This document shows, in pieces, positions 52,406 through 62,134 of a DNA stretch of 64,000 bases. Source of the DNA: Agromyces sp. Root81 (GTDB lineage: Bacteria; Actinomycetota; Actinomycetes; Actinomycetales; Microbacteriaceae); assembly GCF_001429165.1 (NCBI RefSeq), contig NZ_LMIR01000001.1, positions 890,875 through 954,874 on the forward strand, given 5' to 3'. Position 1 is the first letter of the stretch, and each line of letters opens with the position of its first letter. Made by a program: the position numbers and the translations under genes. The notes beneath the pieces are model-generated. The model ran no database searches. It was not told the origin of the DNA and was given only the letters and a program-made list of their open reading frames with translations.

Positions 52406-54066
52406 GGATCACCGACCGCAGCGACCTCTGGTGGAAGACCGCGGTCGTCTACTGCCTCGACGTCGAGACCTACATGGACTGGAACGACGACGGCTCAGGC
52501 GACTTCGAGGGGCTGGCCCATCGGCTCGACCACCTGGCCGACCTGGGAGTGACGTGCATCTGGCTGATGCCGTTCCAGCCCACCCCCGATCGCGACGACG
52601 GCTACGACATCACCGACTTCCTCGGCGTCGACCCGCGACTCGGTTCGCTCGGCGACGTGGCCGAGTTCACGCGAACGGCGCGAGACGCCGGCATGCGCGT
52701 GATCATCGACTTCGTGATGAACCACACATCGGAGCGGCATCCGTGGTTCACGGCGGCCCGGCGGAGCCGCACCTCCCCGTACCGCGACTGGTACGTGTGG
52801 CGCGACGAACCCCCGAAGCAGCAGGCGGGCACGGTCTTCCCGGGCGAGGAGGACAGCGTCTGGGAGCTCGACGAGCGCACCGGCCAGTACTACCTGCACA
52901 GCTTCTACCGGCACCAGCCCGACCTGAACATCGCGAACCCCGCCGTGCGCGACGAGATCGCGAAGACGATCGGATTCTGGCTGGAGCTCGGCATCTCGGG
53001 GTTCCGGGTCGACGCGGTGCCGTTCCTCATCGAGGCGCCCGAGGGCGTCGACATCGGCGACCCGCACGAGATCCTGCGCGACATCCGTCGATTCCTGCAG
53101 CGTCGATCGAGCGAGGCCGTGCTGCTCGGCGAGGTGAACCTCGCGTACGACCAGCAGCTCGAGTTCTTCGGTCGCACGGGCGACCCGCCAGAGCTCACGA
53201 TGCAGTTCGACTTCCTCGGCATGCAGGCGCTCTACCTCTCGCTCGCCCGGGAGGACGCCCGACCGCTCGCCGCGTCGCTCGCGAAGCGTCCCGTGCTCGA
53301 GCCCGAGGCGCAGTGGGCGAACTTCGTGCGCAACCACGACGAGCTCACGCTCGACAAGCTCTCGGACGCGGAGCGGGAGGAGGTCTTCGAGGCGTTCGCG
53401 CCCGAGGAGTGGATGCGCGTCTACGGCCGCGGGATCGTGCGCCGGCTGCCGCCGATGCTCGACGGGGACCCGCGCCGCATCCGCCTGGTCTACAGCCTGC
53501 TCTTCTCGCTGCCCGGCACGCCCGTGCTGTTCTACGGCGAGGAGATCGGCATGGGCGAGAACCCGGCGCAGGAGGGGCGGCTGGCGGTTCGCACGCCGAT
53601 GCAGTGGACCGACGATCGCAACGGCGGCTTCTCCCGGGCCACGCCGGCGAAACTCGTCGCGACGCCGCCCGCCGACGGCTACGCGCCCGAGCACGTGAAC
53701 GTCGAGGCGCAGATGCACGACCCCGACTCGCTGCTCGCCTTCGTGTCGCGACTCGCCGTGCGGTACCGCAGCTCCCCCGAGATCGGATGGGGCGAGCTCG
53801 ACCTGCTGTCGACCGGACAGGACGCCGTGCTCGCGCACCGGATCACCGCCGACGTCGGACGGTTCGTCGCCGTCCACAACTTCGCGGCCGCGCCGACGGT
53901 GGTGCCGCTCGAGCTCGGCCGGGTCGCCCCGGGCACCGTGCTCTCCGACCTGTTCGCGGTCGGCGCCGAGCCGATCGACGAGCGCGGTCGCATCGACGTG
54001 CACCTCGACGCGTACGGGTACCGGTGGTTCCGGATCGTCGAGCCCGACGATCGTCGGCTGACCTGA
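52402..54066 (+). CDS. GH13 alpha-amylase-family enzyme, trehalose-synthase-like
   Basis: The protein has 554 residues from ATG 52402. Catalytic residues are Asp204 (GFRVDAVPF), Glu244 (LLGEVN) and Asp313 (RNHDEL), with DDGYDITDFLGVDPRLGSL and FVMNHTSERHPWF. The layout is like trehalose synthase or oligo-1,6-glucosidase but shorter at the C-terminus than a TreS-maltokinase fusion. It forms a tight pair with the preceding flavin oxidoreductase gene. Confidence 0.88.
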   Translation: MRITDRSDLWWKTAVVYCLDVETYMDWNDDGSGDFEGLAHRLDHLADLGVTCIWLMPFQPTPDRDDGYDITDFLGVDPRLGSLGDVAEFTRTARDAGMRVIIDFVMNHTSERHPWFTAARRSRTSPYRDWYVWRDEPPKQQAGTVFPGEEDSVWELDERTGQYYLHSFYRHQPDLNIANPAVRDEIAKTIGFWLELGISGFRVDAVPFLIEAPEGVDIGDPHEILRDIRRFLQRRSSEAVLLGEVNLAYDQQLEFFGRTGDPPELTMQFDFLGMQALYLSLAREDARPLAASLAKRPVLEPEAQWANFVRNHDELTLDKLSDAEREEVFEAFAPEEWMRVYGRGIVRRLPPMLDGDPRRIRLVYSLLFSLPGTPVLFYGEEIGMGENPAQEGRLAVRTPMQWTDDRNGGFSRATPAKLVATPPADGYAPEHVNVEAQMHDPDSLLAFVSRLAVRYRSSPEIGWGELDLLSTGQDAVLAHRITADVGRFVAVHNFAAAPTVVPLELGRVAPGTVLSDLFAVGAEPIDERGRIDVHLDAYGYRWFRIVEPDDRRLT

Positions 54067-54093
54067 CCTGAGCGGAGCGAGCCGCCGGCAGCG

Positions 54094-57000
54094 TCAGCTC
54101 GCCTTCGCCTCGCGCTCCTCGCGCACGCGCTGACCGACGACGGCCGACACGCCGTCTTGCCGCATCGAGACGCCGTAGAGGGCGTCGGCGATCTCCATCG
54201 TGCGCTTCTGGTGCGTGATCACGATGAGCTGGGAGTCGTCGCGCAGGGACTCCATGGTCGTCAGCAGGCGCCCGAGGTTCGCGTCGTCGAGCGCCGCCTC
54301 GACCTCGTCCATGATGTAGAACGGGCTGGGGCGGGCCTTGAAGATCGCGATGAGCAGCGCGACCGCGGCGAGGGAGCGCTCGCCGCCCGAGAGCAGCGAG
54401 AGGCGCTCGATCTTCTTGCCCGCGGGCTTGACGCTCACCTCGATGCCCGTCGTGAGCATGTTCTCGGGATCGGTGAGCGTGATACTGCCGACGCCGCCCG
54501 GGAAGAGCACGGGGAAGACCTCGGCGAACGCCGCCTGGGTGTCGTCGAACGCACTGCGGAAGATCGACTCCATCTTGCCGTCGATCTCCTCGATGATCGT
54601 CAACAGGTCCTTCCTCGTGTTGGCGAGGTCGGTGAGCTGCTCGGTGAGGAAGAGATGGCGCTGCTCGAGCGCCGCGAACTCCTCGAGCGCGAGCGGGTTG
54701 ACGCGGCCGAGCTGGGTGAACTTGCGCTCGGCCACCGCGAGGCGGCGCTGCTGCTCCTCGCGCCGGAACGGGCGCGGCTCACCGTCTTCGTCGTCCGCCG
54801 GAATGAGCTGCTCGGGCCCGTACTCGTCGACGAGCACGTCCTCGGTGAGCCCGAGCTCGGATTCCGCACGCTCGACGAGGCCGGCGACGTGGAGCTTCTT
54901 CTCATAGATGCGCAGTTCGAGGCCGTGCACGTCTTCGGTGACCGACTGCAGCCGCTCGCGCACGGCGGCCTCCTCCCGGCGCACCGCCTGCAGCTCCTCG
55001 TTGCGGCTGGCGCGTTCGGCCTCGGCATGGACGAGAGCTACGCGGGCTTCGGCGACGGATGCGTCGACGGAGGCGAGTGCTGCGGGCAGCACGTCGGCGA
55101 CCCTGGTGGCCGCCTCGAGCTGGGCCCGACGGATCACGGCGCGGCGCGCGGCATCCGCTGCGGCCTGTCGCTCCGCCTCGAACTGGGCCTCCATGGCGCG
55201 GATGCGGGCCTCTTCGGCGCGAACGCGCTCCTTGGCCGTCTCGAGTCGCAGCTTCGCCTCGACCTCGGCCTCCCGCGCCGTCTCGAGGATGGCGAGCGCG
55301 CCGTCGCGGGCACCTGTCTCGAGCACCGGTCGCGGCTCGGCACGGGCCGCCTCGAGCGCCGTCTTCGCTGCTGCGGCCAGCTGCTCGGCCTCGGCGACGC
55401 GCTCCTCCGCGAGGGCGGCGGCCTGACGCAGTCGCTCGGAGTCGGCGTCGGCCGCCTCGGCCTGCACGCGCGCGCGGTTCAGTCGTTCGGTGCGCTGGGC
55501 CAGTTGCGCGTCGAACTCGCGCAGTGCCGCGAGCGCACGCTTCGACTGCTCCTTCGACTGCTCGACGATCTGGCGCTGCTCGGTGAGCTCGAACCGGGCG
55601 CGCTCGATCTCGGCGCGCACCTCCTCGAGGCGGGCGGCGGCGCGATCGCGTTCGGCGATGAGCTCGATGCGGCTCTGCTTGCGGCCCGAGCCGCCGCGCA
55701 GCACGTAGCGGCCGACGACGGTGCCGTCCTTCGTGATGACGGTGGCCGGGGTGGAACGCCTCGCGAGTGCCGCCTCGGCGTCGCGGGCGGCCGCGAGGTC
55801 GTCGGCGATGAGCACCTCGGCGAGGAGACCGAGCACCCCGGGGGGTGCCGTGACGACCTCGGATGCGGCCGTGAGTCCGGCGACCGGTGCCGCCGCGGCC
55901 GGCGCCGCGCCGGCGTCGGCCAGTGCCAGGGCGACGCGTCCGAGTTCGCCGCGTTCGGCGTGCTCGAGGGCGCGGAACGCGGCGGCCCGGTCGTCGACGA
56001 GCACGGCGTCGCTCAGCGAGCCGAGGGCCGCGGCGATCGCCGGTTCGTAGCCGGGCTCGACCTGCAGCGCCTCGGCGAGGAGCCCGCGCACGCCGCTGAC
56101 ACCGGCCGTGACGAGTGCCGCCGAGCCGTCCTTCTGGTCGAGGGCGAGCGAGAGGGCCTGAGTGCGGGCGCCGAGTGCGCCGTGTTCGCGTTCGCGGCCG
56201 TGCAGCGACTCGCGGATGCGCTCGATCTCGGCTTCGGCCTCGAACACCGCCGCCTGGGCGAGCTCGTAGGCCTCGTCGAGGTCGGTCTCCGCGGTCTCGC
56301 CGTTGTCGGCTTCGGCCTCCGCCGCGGCGAGCGCGCCCGCCGCGGAGGTACGTCGCTCGGCCGAGGCGGCGAGGGCGTTCTCGTGGCGCAGCACCTCGCC
56401 GCGCACGGCGGCGAGCTTCGACGCCGCGGTGTCGGCCTGACCCGTGAGCTTGGAGAGTTCGAGGTCGTACGCCGAGACGAGCGCGCTCTGGCGGGCGATG
56501 CCCTCGTCGACGGTGTCGAGTTCGGCGCGGCGGTGCATCGTCGCCTCGTGCGCGTCGTCGAGAGCGGATGCCGCGCTGCCCACGCCGTCGCGGATGCCCG
56601 TGAGCTCGGTCACGGCCTCGTCGATCATCGCGCGGGTGACGCTCGGCGAGACATCCGTCTGCTCGGCCGCACTGCCGAGCAGGGCGATGCGCTGCCGGGC
56701 GAGCGAGTCGAGTGAGCGGAGACCACCCTGCGCCTGCTCGAGCGCGAAGGTCGTCGATCGCGCCCGGTCGACGGCATCGCCGACCTGAGCCTGCTCGAGG
56801 CGGGTGACCTTGGCCTGGTGCTGCTCGAGCCGATCCTGCAGCACGAGGCGTTCGGCGTGGCGTTCGTGTTCGCTCTTGCCGTGCTCGTCGAGCGCACTGC
56901 GGAGCCCGACGACCTCGTCGGCGAGGAGGCGCGCCTTGGCGTCGCGCACGACGGCGGCGATCGTGGCGGCCTCGCGGGCGACCTCGGCCTGGCGCCCGAG

Positions 57001-57612
57001 CGGCTTCAGCTGCCGCCGGATCTCTCCCGCGAGGTCGGAGAGCCGGGTGAGGTTCGCCTGCATGGCGTCGAGCTTGCGGAGCGTCTTCTCCTTGCGCCGA
57101 CGGTGCTTCAGGATGCCGGCGGCCTCCTCGATGAAGCCACGGCGGTCTTCGGGAGTGGCTCGCAGCACCTGGTCGAGCTGGCCCTGGCCGACGATGACGT
57201 GCATCTCACGGCCGAGACCGGAGTCGCTCAGGAGCTCCTGCACGTCGAGCAGGCGGCAGTTCTCGCCGTTGATCGCGTATTCGCTCGTGCCGTTGCGGAA
57301 GAGCGTGCGCGAGATCGTGACCTCGGTGTACTCGATCGGCAGCGCACCATCGCTGTTGTCGATCGTCAGGCTCACCTCGGCGCGGCCGAGCGGACCCCGG
57401 GTGGAGGTGCCCGCGAAGATGACGTCCTCCATCTTGCCGCCGCGCAGCGTCTTGGCGCCCTGCTCGCCCATGACCCAGGCGAGGGCGTCGACGACGTTGG
57501 ACTTGCCGGAGCCGTTGGGACCGACGATGCAGGTGACGCCGGGTTCGAACGCGAACGTCGTCGGCTGTGCGAAGGACTTGAAGCCCTTGAGCGTCAGGCT
57601 CTTCAGGTACAC
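54094..57612 (-). CDS. smc: Chromosome segregation protein SMC
   Basis: The protein has 1172 residues from GTG 57612 (V-YLKSLTLKGFKSFAQPTTF), with GGAGAGGGTGGG upstream. It has an N-terminal Walker A GPNGSGKSNVVDALAWVMG, two long coiled-coil arms around a hinge (about 490-660), and a C-terminal LSGGERSLAAVALL signature with FYIMDEVEAALDD. It organises and compacts the chromosome with ScpAB. Confidence 0.96.
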   Translation of the reverse strand: MYLKSLTLKGFKSFAQPTTFAFEPGVTCIVGPNGSGKSNVVDALAWVMGEQGAKTLRGGKMEDVIFAGTSTRGPLGRAEVSLTIDNSDGALPIEYTEVTISRTLFRNGTSEYAINGENCRLLDVQELLSDSGLGREMHVIVGQGQLDQVLRATPEDRRGFIEEAAGILKHRRRKEKTLRKLDAMQANLTRLSDLAGEIRRQLKPLGRQAEVAREAATIAAVVRDAKARLLADEVVGLRSALDEHGKSEHERHAERLVLQDRLEQHQAKVTRLEQAQVGDAVDRARSTTFALEQAQGGLRSLDSLARQRIALLGSAAEQTDVSPSVTRAMIDEAVTELTGIRDGVGSAASALDDAHEATMHRRAELDTVDEGIARQSALVSAYDLELSKLTGQADTAASKLAAVRGEVLRHENALAASAERRTSAAGALAAAEAEADNGETAETDLDEAYELAQAAVFEAEAEIERIRESLHGREREHGALGARTQALSLALDQKDGSAALVTAGVSGVRGLLAEALQVEPGYEPAIAAALGSLSDAVLVDDRAAAFRALEHAERGELGRVALALADAGAAPAAAAPVAGLTAASEVVTAPPGVLGLLAEVLIADDLAAARDAEAALARRSTPATVITKDGTVVGRYVLRGGSGRKQSRIELIAERDRAAARLEEVRAEIERARFELTEQRQIVEQSKEQSKRALAALREFDAQLAQRTERLNRARVQAEAADADSERLRQAAALAEERVAEAEQLAAAAKTALEAARAEPRPVLETGARDGALAILETAREAEVEAKLRLETAKERVRAEEARIRAMEAQFEAERQAAADAARRAVIRRAQLEAATRVADVLPAALASVDASVAEARVALVHAEAERASRNEELQAVRREEAAVRERLQSVTEDVHGLELRIYEKKLHVAGLVERAESELGLTEDVLVDEYGPEQLIPADDEDGEPRPFRREEQQRRLAVAERKFTQLGRVNPLALEEFAALEQRHLFLTEQLTDLANTRKDLLTIIEEIDGKMESIFRSAFDDTQAAFAEVFPVLFPGGVGSITLTDPENMLTTGIEVSVKPAGKKIERLSLLSGGERSLAAVALLIAIFKARPSPFYIMDEVEAALDDANLGRLLTTMESLRDDSQLIVITHQKRTMEIADALYGVSMRQDGVSAVVGQRVREEREAKAS

Positions 57613-57772
57613 GTCCCACCCTCTCCTGGTCGCGAGAACGCTGGGGACTACGGTATCCGAGGTTCGTGCCCTCGCCGCGCACGCGCGCCGTCGACGGCGT
57701 GATTCGTGCTTGTCGCCGCCGGGCACTGCCGATATCCTGATCGGCTGCCCGCGGGGCGGCGAGGAGGAAGAC

Positions 57773-58855
57773 GTGAGCATCGACATCCGACCACTGGACG
57801 CACCCGAGCGACTCGGCACACCCGATGCAGTGGAGTTCGAGGCGTACGTCGAGCTCACCGCGCAGGTCGAGGAGTCAGTGTGGGGGCACCGGCGCTTCTC
57901 CTACGAGGCCGCCGAGCTGCTGCCCGAGTTCCACGACGACCGCTACACCGGCCGGCAGGCGTTCGCCGCCTGGGACGCCGACCGCTGCATCGGCCGCGCC
58001 GAGGTGCAGTGGGAGCAGAGCGAGGGCGCCCGTACGGCCGAGATCACGGTCGGGGTCGCCGCCGCCGAGCGCCGACGCGGCATCGGCACTGCGCTGCTGC
58101 GCCGTGCAGAGGTGCACGCGCGATCGATCGGTCGCGAGGTGCTCACCGGGTTCTCGGATGTGCCGCCTGCCGGCCTCGAACTCGCAGGACCGCGTCTCGA
58201 GGCACCCGACGGCACCGGCTCGATCCCCGCGGCCGACCCGGGCGCCGCGTTCGCGACCCGTCACGGGTACCGCCTCGGCCAGCTCGAACGCGTGAGCGGG
58301 CTCACCGTGACCGGGCGGTTCGACGAATTCCGCTCGCTGCTCGCGGAGCGACTCGCCGCCCGCGACGCCGCCTCCGCCGCCTACCGGCTCGTCGGCTGGA
58401 TCGACCGCGCCCCCGAGGAACTGCTCGACTCCCTCGCAGTGGCGCACGCCTCGATGGCCACGGACCCGCCCGCCGGCGGCATCACGATCGACGAGGAGGC
58501 CTGGGACGCCGATCGGGTGCGGGCCGGCGAGACGCTCGCGCTCGCGGGTGGTCGCACGACGCTCGTGCAAGCCGCGATCGCCCCCGACGGCGCAGTGGCG
58601 GGCTATACGGAGCTCTCACTGCCGCCGAACTCGGTGGCGGTGTTCCAGTGGGACACGATCGTGCTCGGTCCGCACCGCGGTCACCGGCTCGGCATGCTGC
58701 TGAAGCTCGGCAACCTCGTGCGCCTCGGCGAGACCGCGCCCGAGCGCAGCGACATCTACACGTGGAACGCCGACGAGAACGAGCACATGCTCGCGATCAA
58801 CATCGCGCTCGGCTTCACACCCCGCGGCATGAGCGCCGAGTGGCAGCGCGCCTGA
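57773..58855 (+). CDS. GNAT-family N-acetyltransferase with two GNAT modules
   Basis: The protein has 360 residues from GTG 57773, with GAGGAGGAA upstream. The first acetyl-CoA site reads VGVAAAERRRGIGTALLRRAEVHA; a second module near the C-terminus has TIVLGPHRGHRLGMLLKLGNL and FTPRGMSAEWQR. Tandem-GNAT proteins of this type occur in antibiotic-modification or protein-acetylation roles (mycothiol synthase also has two modules), but the substrate is unknown. Confidence 0.82.
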   Translation: MSIDIRPLDAPERLGTPDAVEFEAYVELTAQVEESVWGHRRFSYEAAELLPEFHDDRYTGRQAFAAWDADRCIGRAEVQWEQSEGARTAEITVGVAAAERRRGIGTALLRRAEVHARSIGREVLTGFSDVPPAGLELAGPRLEAPDGTGSIPAADPGAAFATRHGYRLGQLERVSGLTVTGRFDEFRSLLAERLAARDAASAAYRLVGWIDRAPEELLDSLAVAHASMATDPPAGGITIDEEAWDADRVRAGETLALAGGRTTLVQAAIAPDGAVAGYTELSLPPNSVAVFQWDTIVLGPHRGHRLGMLLKLGNLVRLGETAPERSDIYTWNADENEHMLAINIALGFTPRGMSAEWQRA

Positions 58856-58912
58856 CCCGCCGGCAGTTCGGACACCCGAAACCATCCACGATCCCCACAG
58901 GAAGGAAGCCGA

Positions 58913-59338
58913 GTGATCACCTCTGCTCAGGTCGCCCGACGGATGGAGGGCGACCGCCTGCCCTTGCTCACCCTCGAAGAGTTCTTCGACGGCAACGAGG
59001 CGGAGGATTCACTCGCCCCGAACCAGTGGGGATACGGAAGGCCGCCACTGACTGAGATCCTGCGCCGACTTCGAGAAGCAGAGCAGGCCACGGACGTCGC
59101 CTGGGTCCGTGTCGGGCTGCACTGGGACACCGAGACGGACGAGGAGAACGGCGACGTGTGTGCCGAATCGATCCTCATCGCGACCACGGCGCCCGCGGTC
59201 GACCTGGAGGCCCGGCTCGATACCGAGTCGCTGCAGAGCGACGGAATCATCGAGTCGGACGAGCAGTCACTCGAGGACTACTGCAGCATCCCGGCGATCT
59301 CCGGACACGAGCGCATCGTGTTCCTGGTGTGGGACTGA
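58913..59338 (+). CDS. Small acidic protein of unknown function
   Basis: The protein has 141 residues from GTG 58913, with GGAAGGA upstream. It is acidic and soluble, with no motif I recognise. The opening MEGDRLPLLTLEEFFDGN and GYGRPPLTEILRRLREAE recall immunity-type proteins of polymorphic-toxin systems, but no toxin gene is seen. Codon use is less GC-biased than in its neighbours. Confidence 0.55.
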   Translation: MITSAQVARRMEGDRLPLLTLEEFFDGNEAEDSLAPNQWGYGRPPLTEILRRLREAEQATDVAWVRVGLHWDTETDEENGDVCAESILIATTAPAVDLEARLDTESLQSDGIIESDEQSLEDYCSIPAISGHERIVFLVWD

Positions 59339-59405
59339 CCGTCGCCGCCGTCACTCCGTCTGCCTCCACAGGCCTGGCTCCAGCGGCCCCGACCATACTC
59401 GAGTC

Positions 59406-59915
59406 ATGAGTTTCCCCGCGCCTGAATCCCCCTCGTTCGAGCATGTCGACTTCGAGGCACTCGATTCGTTCCGTTTCCCGGACGGCGGCGGGTATCCCCA
59501 GAGCTACCGCGAGTTCGTTCGCACCTGCGGCTGGGCTCGCACGTTCGGCCTGTGGCTCATCTACCCGCCCGTGCAACCCGGTTTCGCAGACGGGCGGGCC
59601 CGTGCAGCGAACCTCACCGCGCACTTCCACACGGTCTTCCGCGACGGCGAAGAGCAGGAGTTCGACTGGATGATCGAGCCAGACGGTGGCTGGGACCTCG
59701 CCGAACGACTCGACGTCTTCGGCTGGAGCGAGAACGGCGATCTTCTCCTCTGGGACGTCGCAAGCCGCAATGCCGACGGGGAGTTCCCGGTGTGGGAATC
59801 GCGCGGCATGAACACCCTCCATCTGCTCGGCTCGAACCTTGCCGAGGCGCTCCTCGAGCTGCGCGAGCGCTCCGAGGTCCAGGTCATTGAGCCGCTTCGA
59901 CCTGCCCGTCTCTGA
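59406..59915 (+). CDS. SMI1/KNR4 (SUKH)-like protein
   Basis: The protein has 169 residues from ATG 59406. The segments GGGYPQSYREFVRTCGWARTF and WSENGDLLLWDVAS fit the SMI1/KNR4 (SUKH) fold, a large family dominated by immunity proteins against secreted toxins. No cognate toxin lies in the window, so it may be an orphan immunity gene. Confidence 0.6.
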   Translation: MSFPAPESPSFEHVDFEALDSFRFPDGGGYPQSYREFVRTCGWARTFGLWLIYPPVQPGFADGRARAANLTAHFHTVFRDGEEQEFDWMIEPDGGWDLAERLDVFGWSENGDLLLWDVASRNADGEFPVWESRGMNTLHLLGSNLAEALLELRERSEVQVIEPLRPARL

Positions 59916-60079
59916 CCCACAGCTCATCCGGATCCGCGCCGAGTTCCGACATCCTTCCCGGCGCGCACCTGGACACCATGCCATCGCCCGAATCAGCCTC
60001 GGACCTGCTGCCTGAACTAGCTGTGGCCCAAGCGTGCAGCAGCCCTGTCCCTACTGTTTGCGCAGATAGGCTGGGGCCG

Positions 60080-60466
60080 ATGTCGCCCCTTGAGTTCGAG
60101 CCACTCTCCACCAACTTCTTCAGATGTGCAATCACGATTTCGGACTGCACGTATTCATCCGGTGTGCTTTTCGACAGCCAAGTTCCTTCTGCGGAGCAAG
60201 AAATCGCATTGCAGCAGGCGCGAACCGCTTTCAGTTTCGTGCAAGACAAGCATCCCGAAGACCTCCATGCAATTGTGGCTCACCGCCTTCCCCCTGAGGC
60301 GGATCCGCACATCTTCAGCGAGTGCGAGCTCGTGTCACTCAGCGCGGCATGGCGCTCTGAAACGCAGTCGCTCAGGCTCTCCCTTGCCTACGGTTTCGAT
60401 GGCGGAGTTTATGCAGTCGCGTCATTGTGCTGCGACACCGTGGACCACGTTTCGCTCGTCGACTGA
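60080..60466 (+). CDS. Small protein of unknown function, atypical base composition
   Basis: The protein has 128 residues from ATG 60080; an upstream in-frame ATG at 59978 would add 34 low-complexity residues. Many codons end in A or T (for example attgcattgcag), unlike the rest of the window. No motif is recognised. Its stop lies four bases before the convergent mutM stop. With its two neighbours it looks like a recently acquired immunity-type block. Confidence 0.5.
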   Translation: MSPLEFEPLSTNFFRCAITISDCTYSSGVLFDSQVPSAEQEIALQQARTAFSFVQDKHPEDLHAIVAHRLPPEADPHIFSECELVSLSAAWRSETQSLRLSLAYGFDGGVYAVASLCCDTVDHVSLVD

Positions 60467-60470
60467 TCGA

Positions 60471-61394
60471 CTACCGCCGCCGCTGGCACCTCGGGCAGAA
60501 GTGCGAACCGCGGTTCATGAACGCCTCGCGCACCATCGGCGTGCCGCAGCGCGAGCAGGGCTTGCCTGCGCGCCCGTACGCGTTCAGGGAGTGCTCGAAG
60601 TACCCGGATGCCCCGTTGACGTTGACGTACTGGGCGTCGAAGCTCGTGCCGCCCTCGGCGAGCGCCTTGCCGAGCACGTCGCGTACGGCGGCGAGGAGCT
60701 CGCGCGCCCTTCTCGTCGAGAGCGACGAGGCGGGCTGCTCGCCGTGCAGCTTCACGGCCCACAGCGACTCGTCGGCGTAGATGTTGCCGATGCCGCTGAC
60801 GACGCCCTGGTCGAGCAGCACGCGCTTGACGGCCGTGTCGCGCCTGTCGAGTGCGGCGAAGAACGCGCGATCGGAGAAGGCGGGATCGAGGGGATCTCGC
60901 GCGATGTGGGCCACCTGGGCCGGCACGAGCCGCGCCCACTCCCCCGACACCCCGTCGGAGAAGCCGGCGATCTCGCCATCGGCCGTCGGCACGAGACGAT
61001 CGACGGCGAGCGAGCCGAAGATGCGCTGGTCGACGAAGTCGACGCGCAGCTCGCCGTGCTCGGGATGCTCGAGGTGCAGCCGGACGCGCGCGTGGGCGTC
61101 GTCACCGGGATGGTCGGGCGTGCGCAGCAGCATCTGCCCGCTCATGCCGAGGTGGCCGACGACCGCGCGGCCGTCACGGCGCTCGTCACCCGAGAGCGGC
61201 AGCCAGAGGAACTTGCCGCGCCGCACGGCCGCTTCGATGCGAGCGCCGGTCAGCAACGTCTCGAAATCGCCGGATGCCGCGTCGTGCCGTTTCAGCGAAC
61301 GCGGCTCGAGCACCTCGACCGCAGCGACGACGGCACCGGTGACCGCAGGCGCGAGTCCCGCCCGCACCACCTCGACCTCGGGCAGCTCGGGCAC
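60471..61394 (-). CDS. mutM: Formamidopyrimidine-DNA glycosylase
   Basis: Removes 8-oxoguanine and nicks abasic sites. The protein has 307 residues from GTG 61394, giving the required N-terminal Pro2-Glu3 (MPELPEVEVVRAGL) after Met removal. It has the H2TH segment VLLDQGVVSGIGNIYADE and a C-terminal zinc finger with CSRCGTPMV and FCPRCQ. It begins one base after the rnc stop. Confidence 0.96.
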   Translation of the reverse strand: MPELPEVEVVRAGLAPAVTGAVVAAVEVLEPRSLKRHDAASGDFETLLTGARIEAAVRRGKFLWLPLSGDERRDGRAVVGHLGMSGQMLLRTPDHPGDDAHARVRLHLEHPEHGELRVDFVDQRIFGSLAVDRLVPTADGEIAGFSDGVSGEWARLVPAQVAHIARDPLDPAFSDRAFFAALDRRDTAVKRVLLDQGVVSGIGNIYADESLWAVKLHGEQPASSLSTRRARELLAAVRDVLGKALAEGGTSFDAQYVNVNGASGYFEHSLNAYGRAGKPCSRCGTPMVREAFMNRGSHFCPRCQRRR

Positions 61395-61395
61395 G

Positions 61396-62106
61396 TCAGT
61401 GCGAGTTCAGCAGGGTCCAGGCCTCGAGCGCAGCTGCCATCTCGGCCTGCTTCTTGCTCGAGCCCTCGCCCGACGCCTCGACGAGGTCGCTCACCGTCAC
61501 CGTTGCGACGAAGTGCTTGTTGTGGTCGGGGCCGCTCTCGGCCACCGTGTACACGGGCGCGGAGGCGCCACGACGCGCGGCGATCTCCTGCAGGCTCGTC
61601 TTCGGGTCCATGGCCGCGCCGAACCGGGCCGGGTCCTTCATGAGCGGTGCGACGAGTCGCAGCACGAGCGCAGTGGCGGCATCGCCGCCGGCGTCGAGGT
61701 ACACCGCGCCGATGATCGCCTCGACGGTGTCCGCGAGGATCGACGGCTTGTCGGCGCCGCCGGTCATCGTCTCGCCGCGGCCGAGCCTGATGAACGGGCC
61801 GACATCGATCGAACGACCGACCTCGGCGAGGGCGACACTCGAGACGAGGCTCGCCCGCCGCTTCGCGAGTTCGCCTTCGTCGAGGTCGGGATGATCGCGG
61901 AACAGCTTGACCGTCACGGCCTGCCCGAGGATCGAGTCGCCGAGGAACTCCAGGCGCTCGTTGGTCGGGATGCCGCCGTTCTCGTACGCGAATGACCGGT
62001 GCGTGAGCGCGAGCTGGAGCAGGGCGGGATCGATCGAGATCTGCAGACGCTGCTGCAGTTCCTCGATCGCTCGATCCTCAGCCCCGATGAGCTCCGTTCG
62101 CGTCAC
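61396..62106 (-). CDS. rnc: Ribonuclease III
   Basis: Cuts double-stranded RNA in rRNA and mRNA maturation. About 236 residues from GTG 62106 (V-TRTELIGAEDRAIEEL). Catalytic signature NERLEFLGDSILGQAV, a second acidic site LADTVEAIIGAVYLD, and a C-terminal dsRNA-binding domain ending SSKKQAEMAAALEAW. The Shine-Dalgarno at this GTG is weak, so the exact start is uncertain by a few codons. Confidence 0.95.
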   Translation of the reverse strand: MTRTELIGAEDRAIEELQQRLQISIDPALLQLALTHRSFAYENGGIPTNERLEFLGDSILGQAVTVKLFRDHPDLDEGELAKRRASLVSSVALAEVGRSIDVGPFIRLGRGETMTGGADKPSILADTVEAIIGAVYLDAGGDAATALVLRLVAPLMKDPARFGAAMDPKTSLQEIAARRGASAPVYTVAESGPDHNKHFVATVTVSDLVEASGEGSSKKQAEMAAALEAWTLLNSH

Positions 62107-62134
62107 GACCGGTCGTTCAGGTATCTGGGGCCGA

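Noticed and set aside
57613-57858. N-terminal extension of SMC to 57858
   Set aside because: The extra residues are low-complexity and antisense to the acetyltransferase start; GTG 57612 gives the exact family N-terminus with a purine-rich ribosome-binding site.
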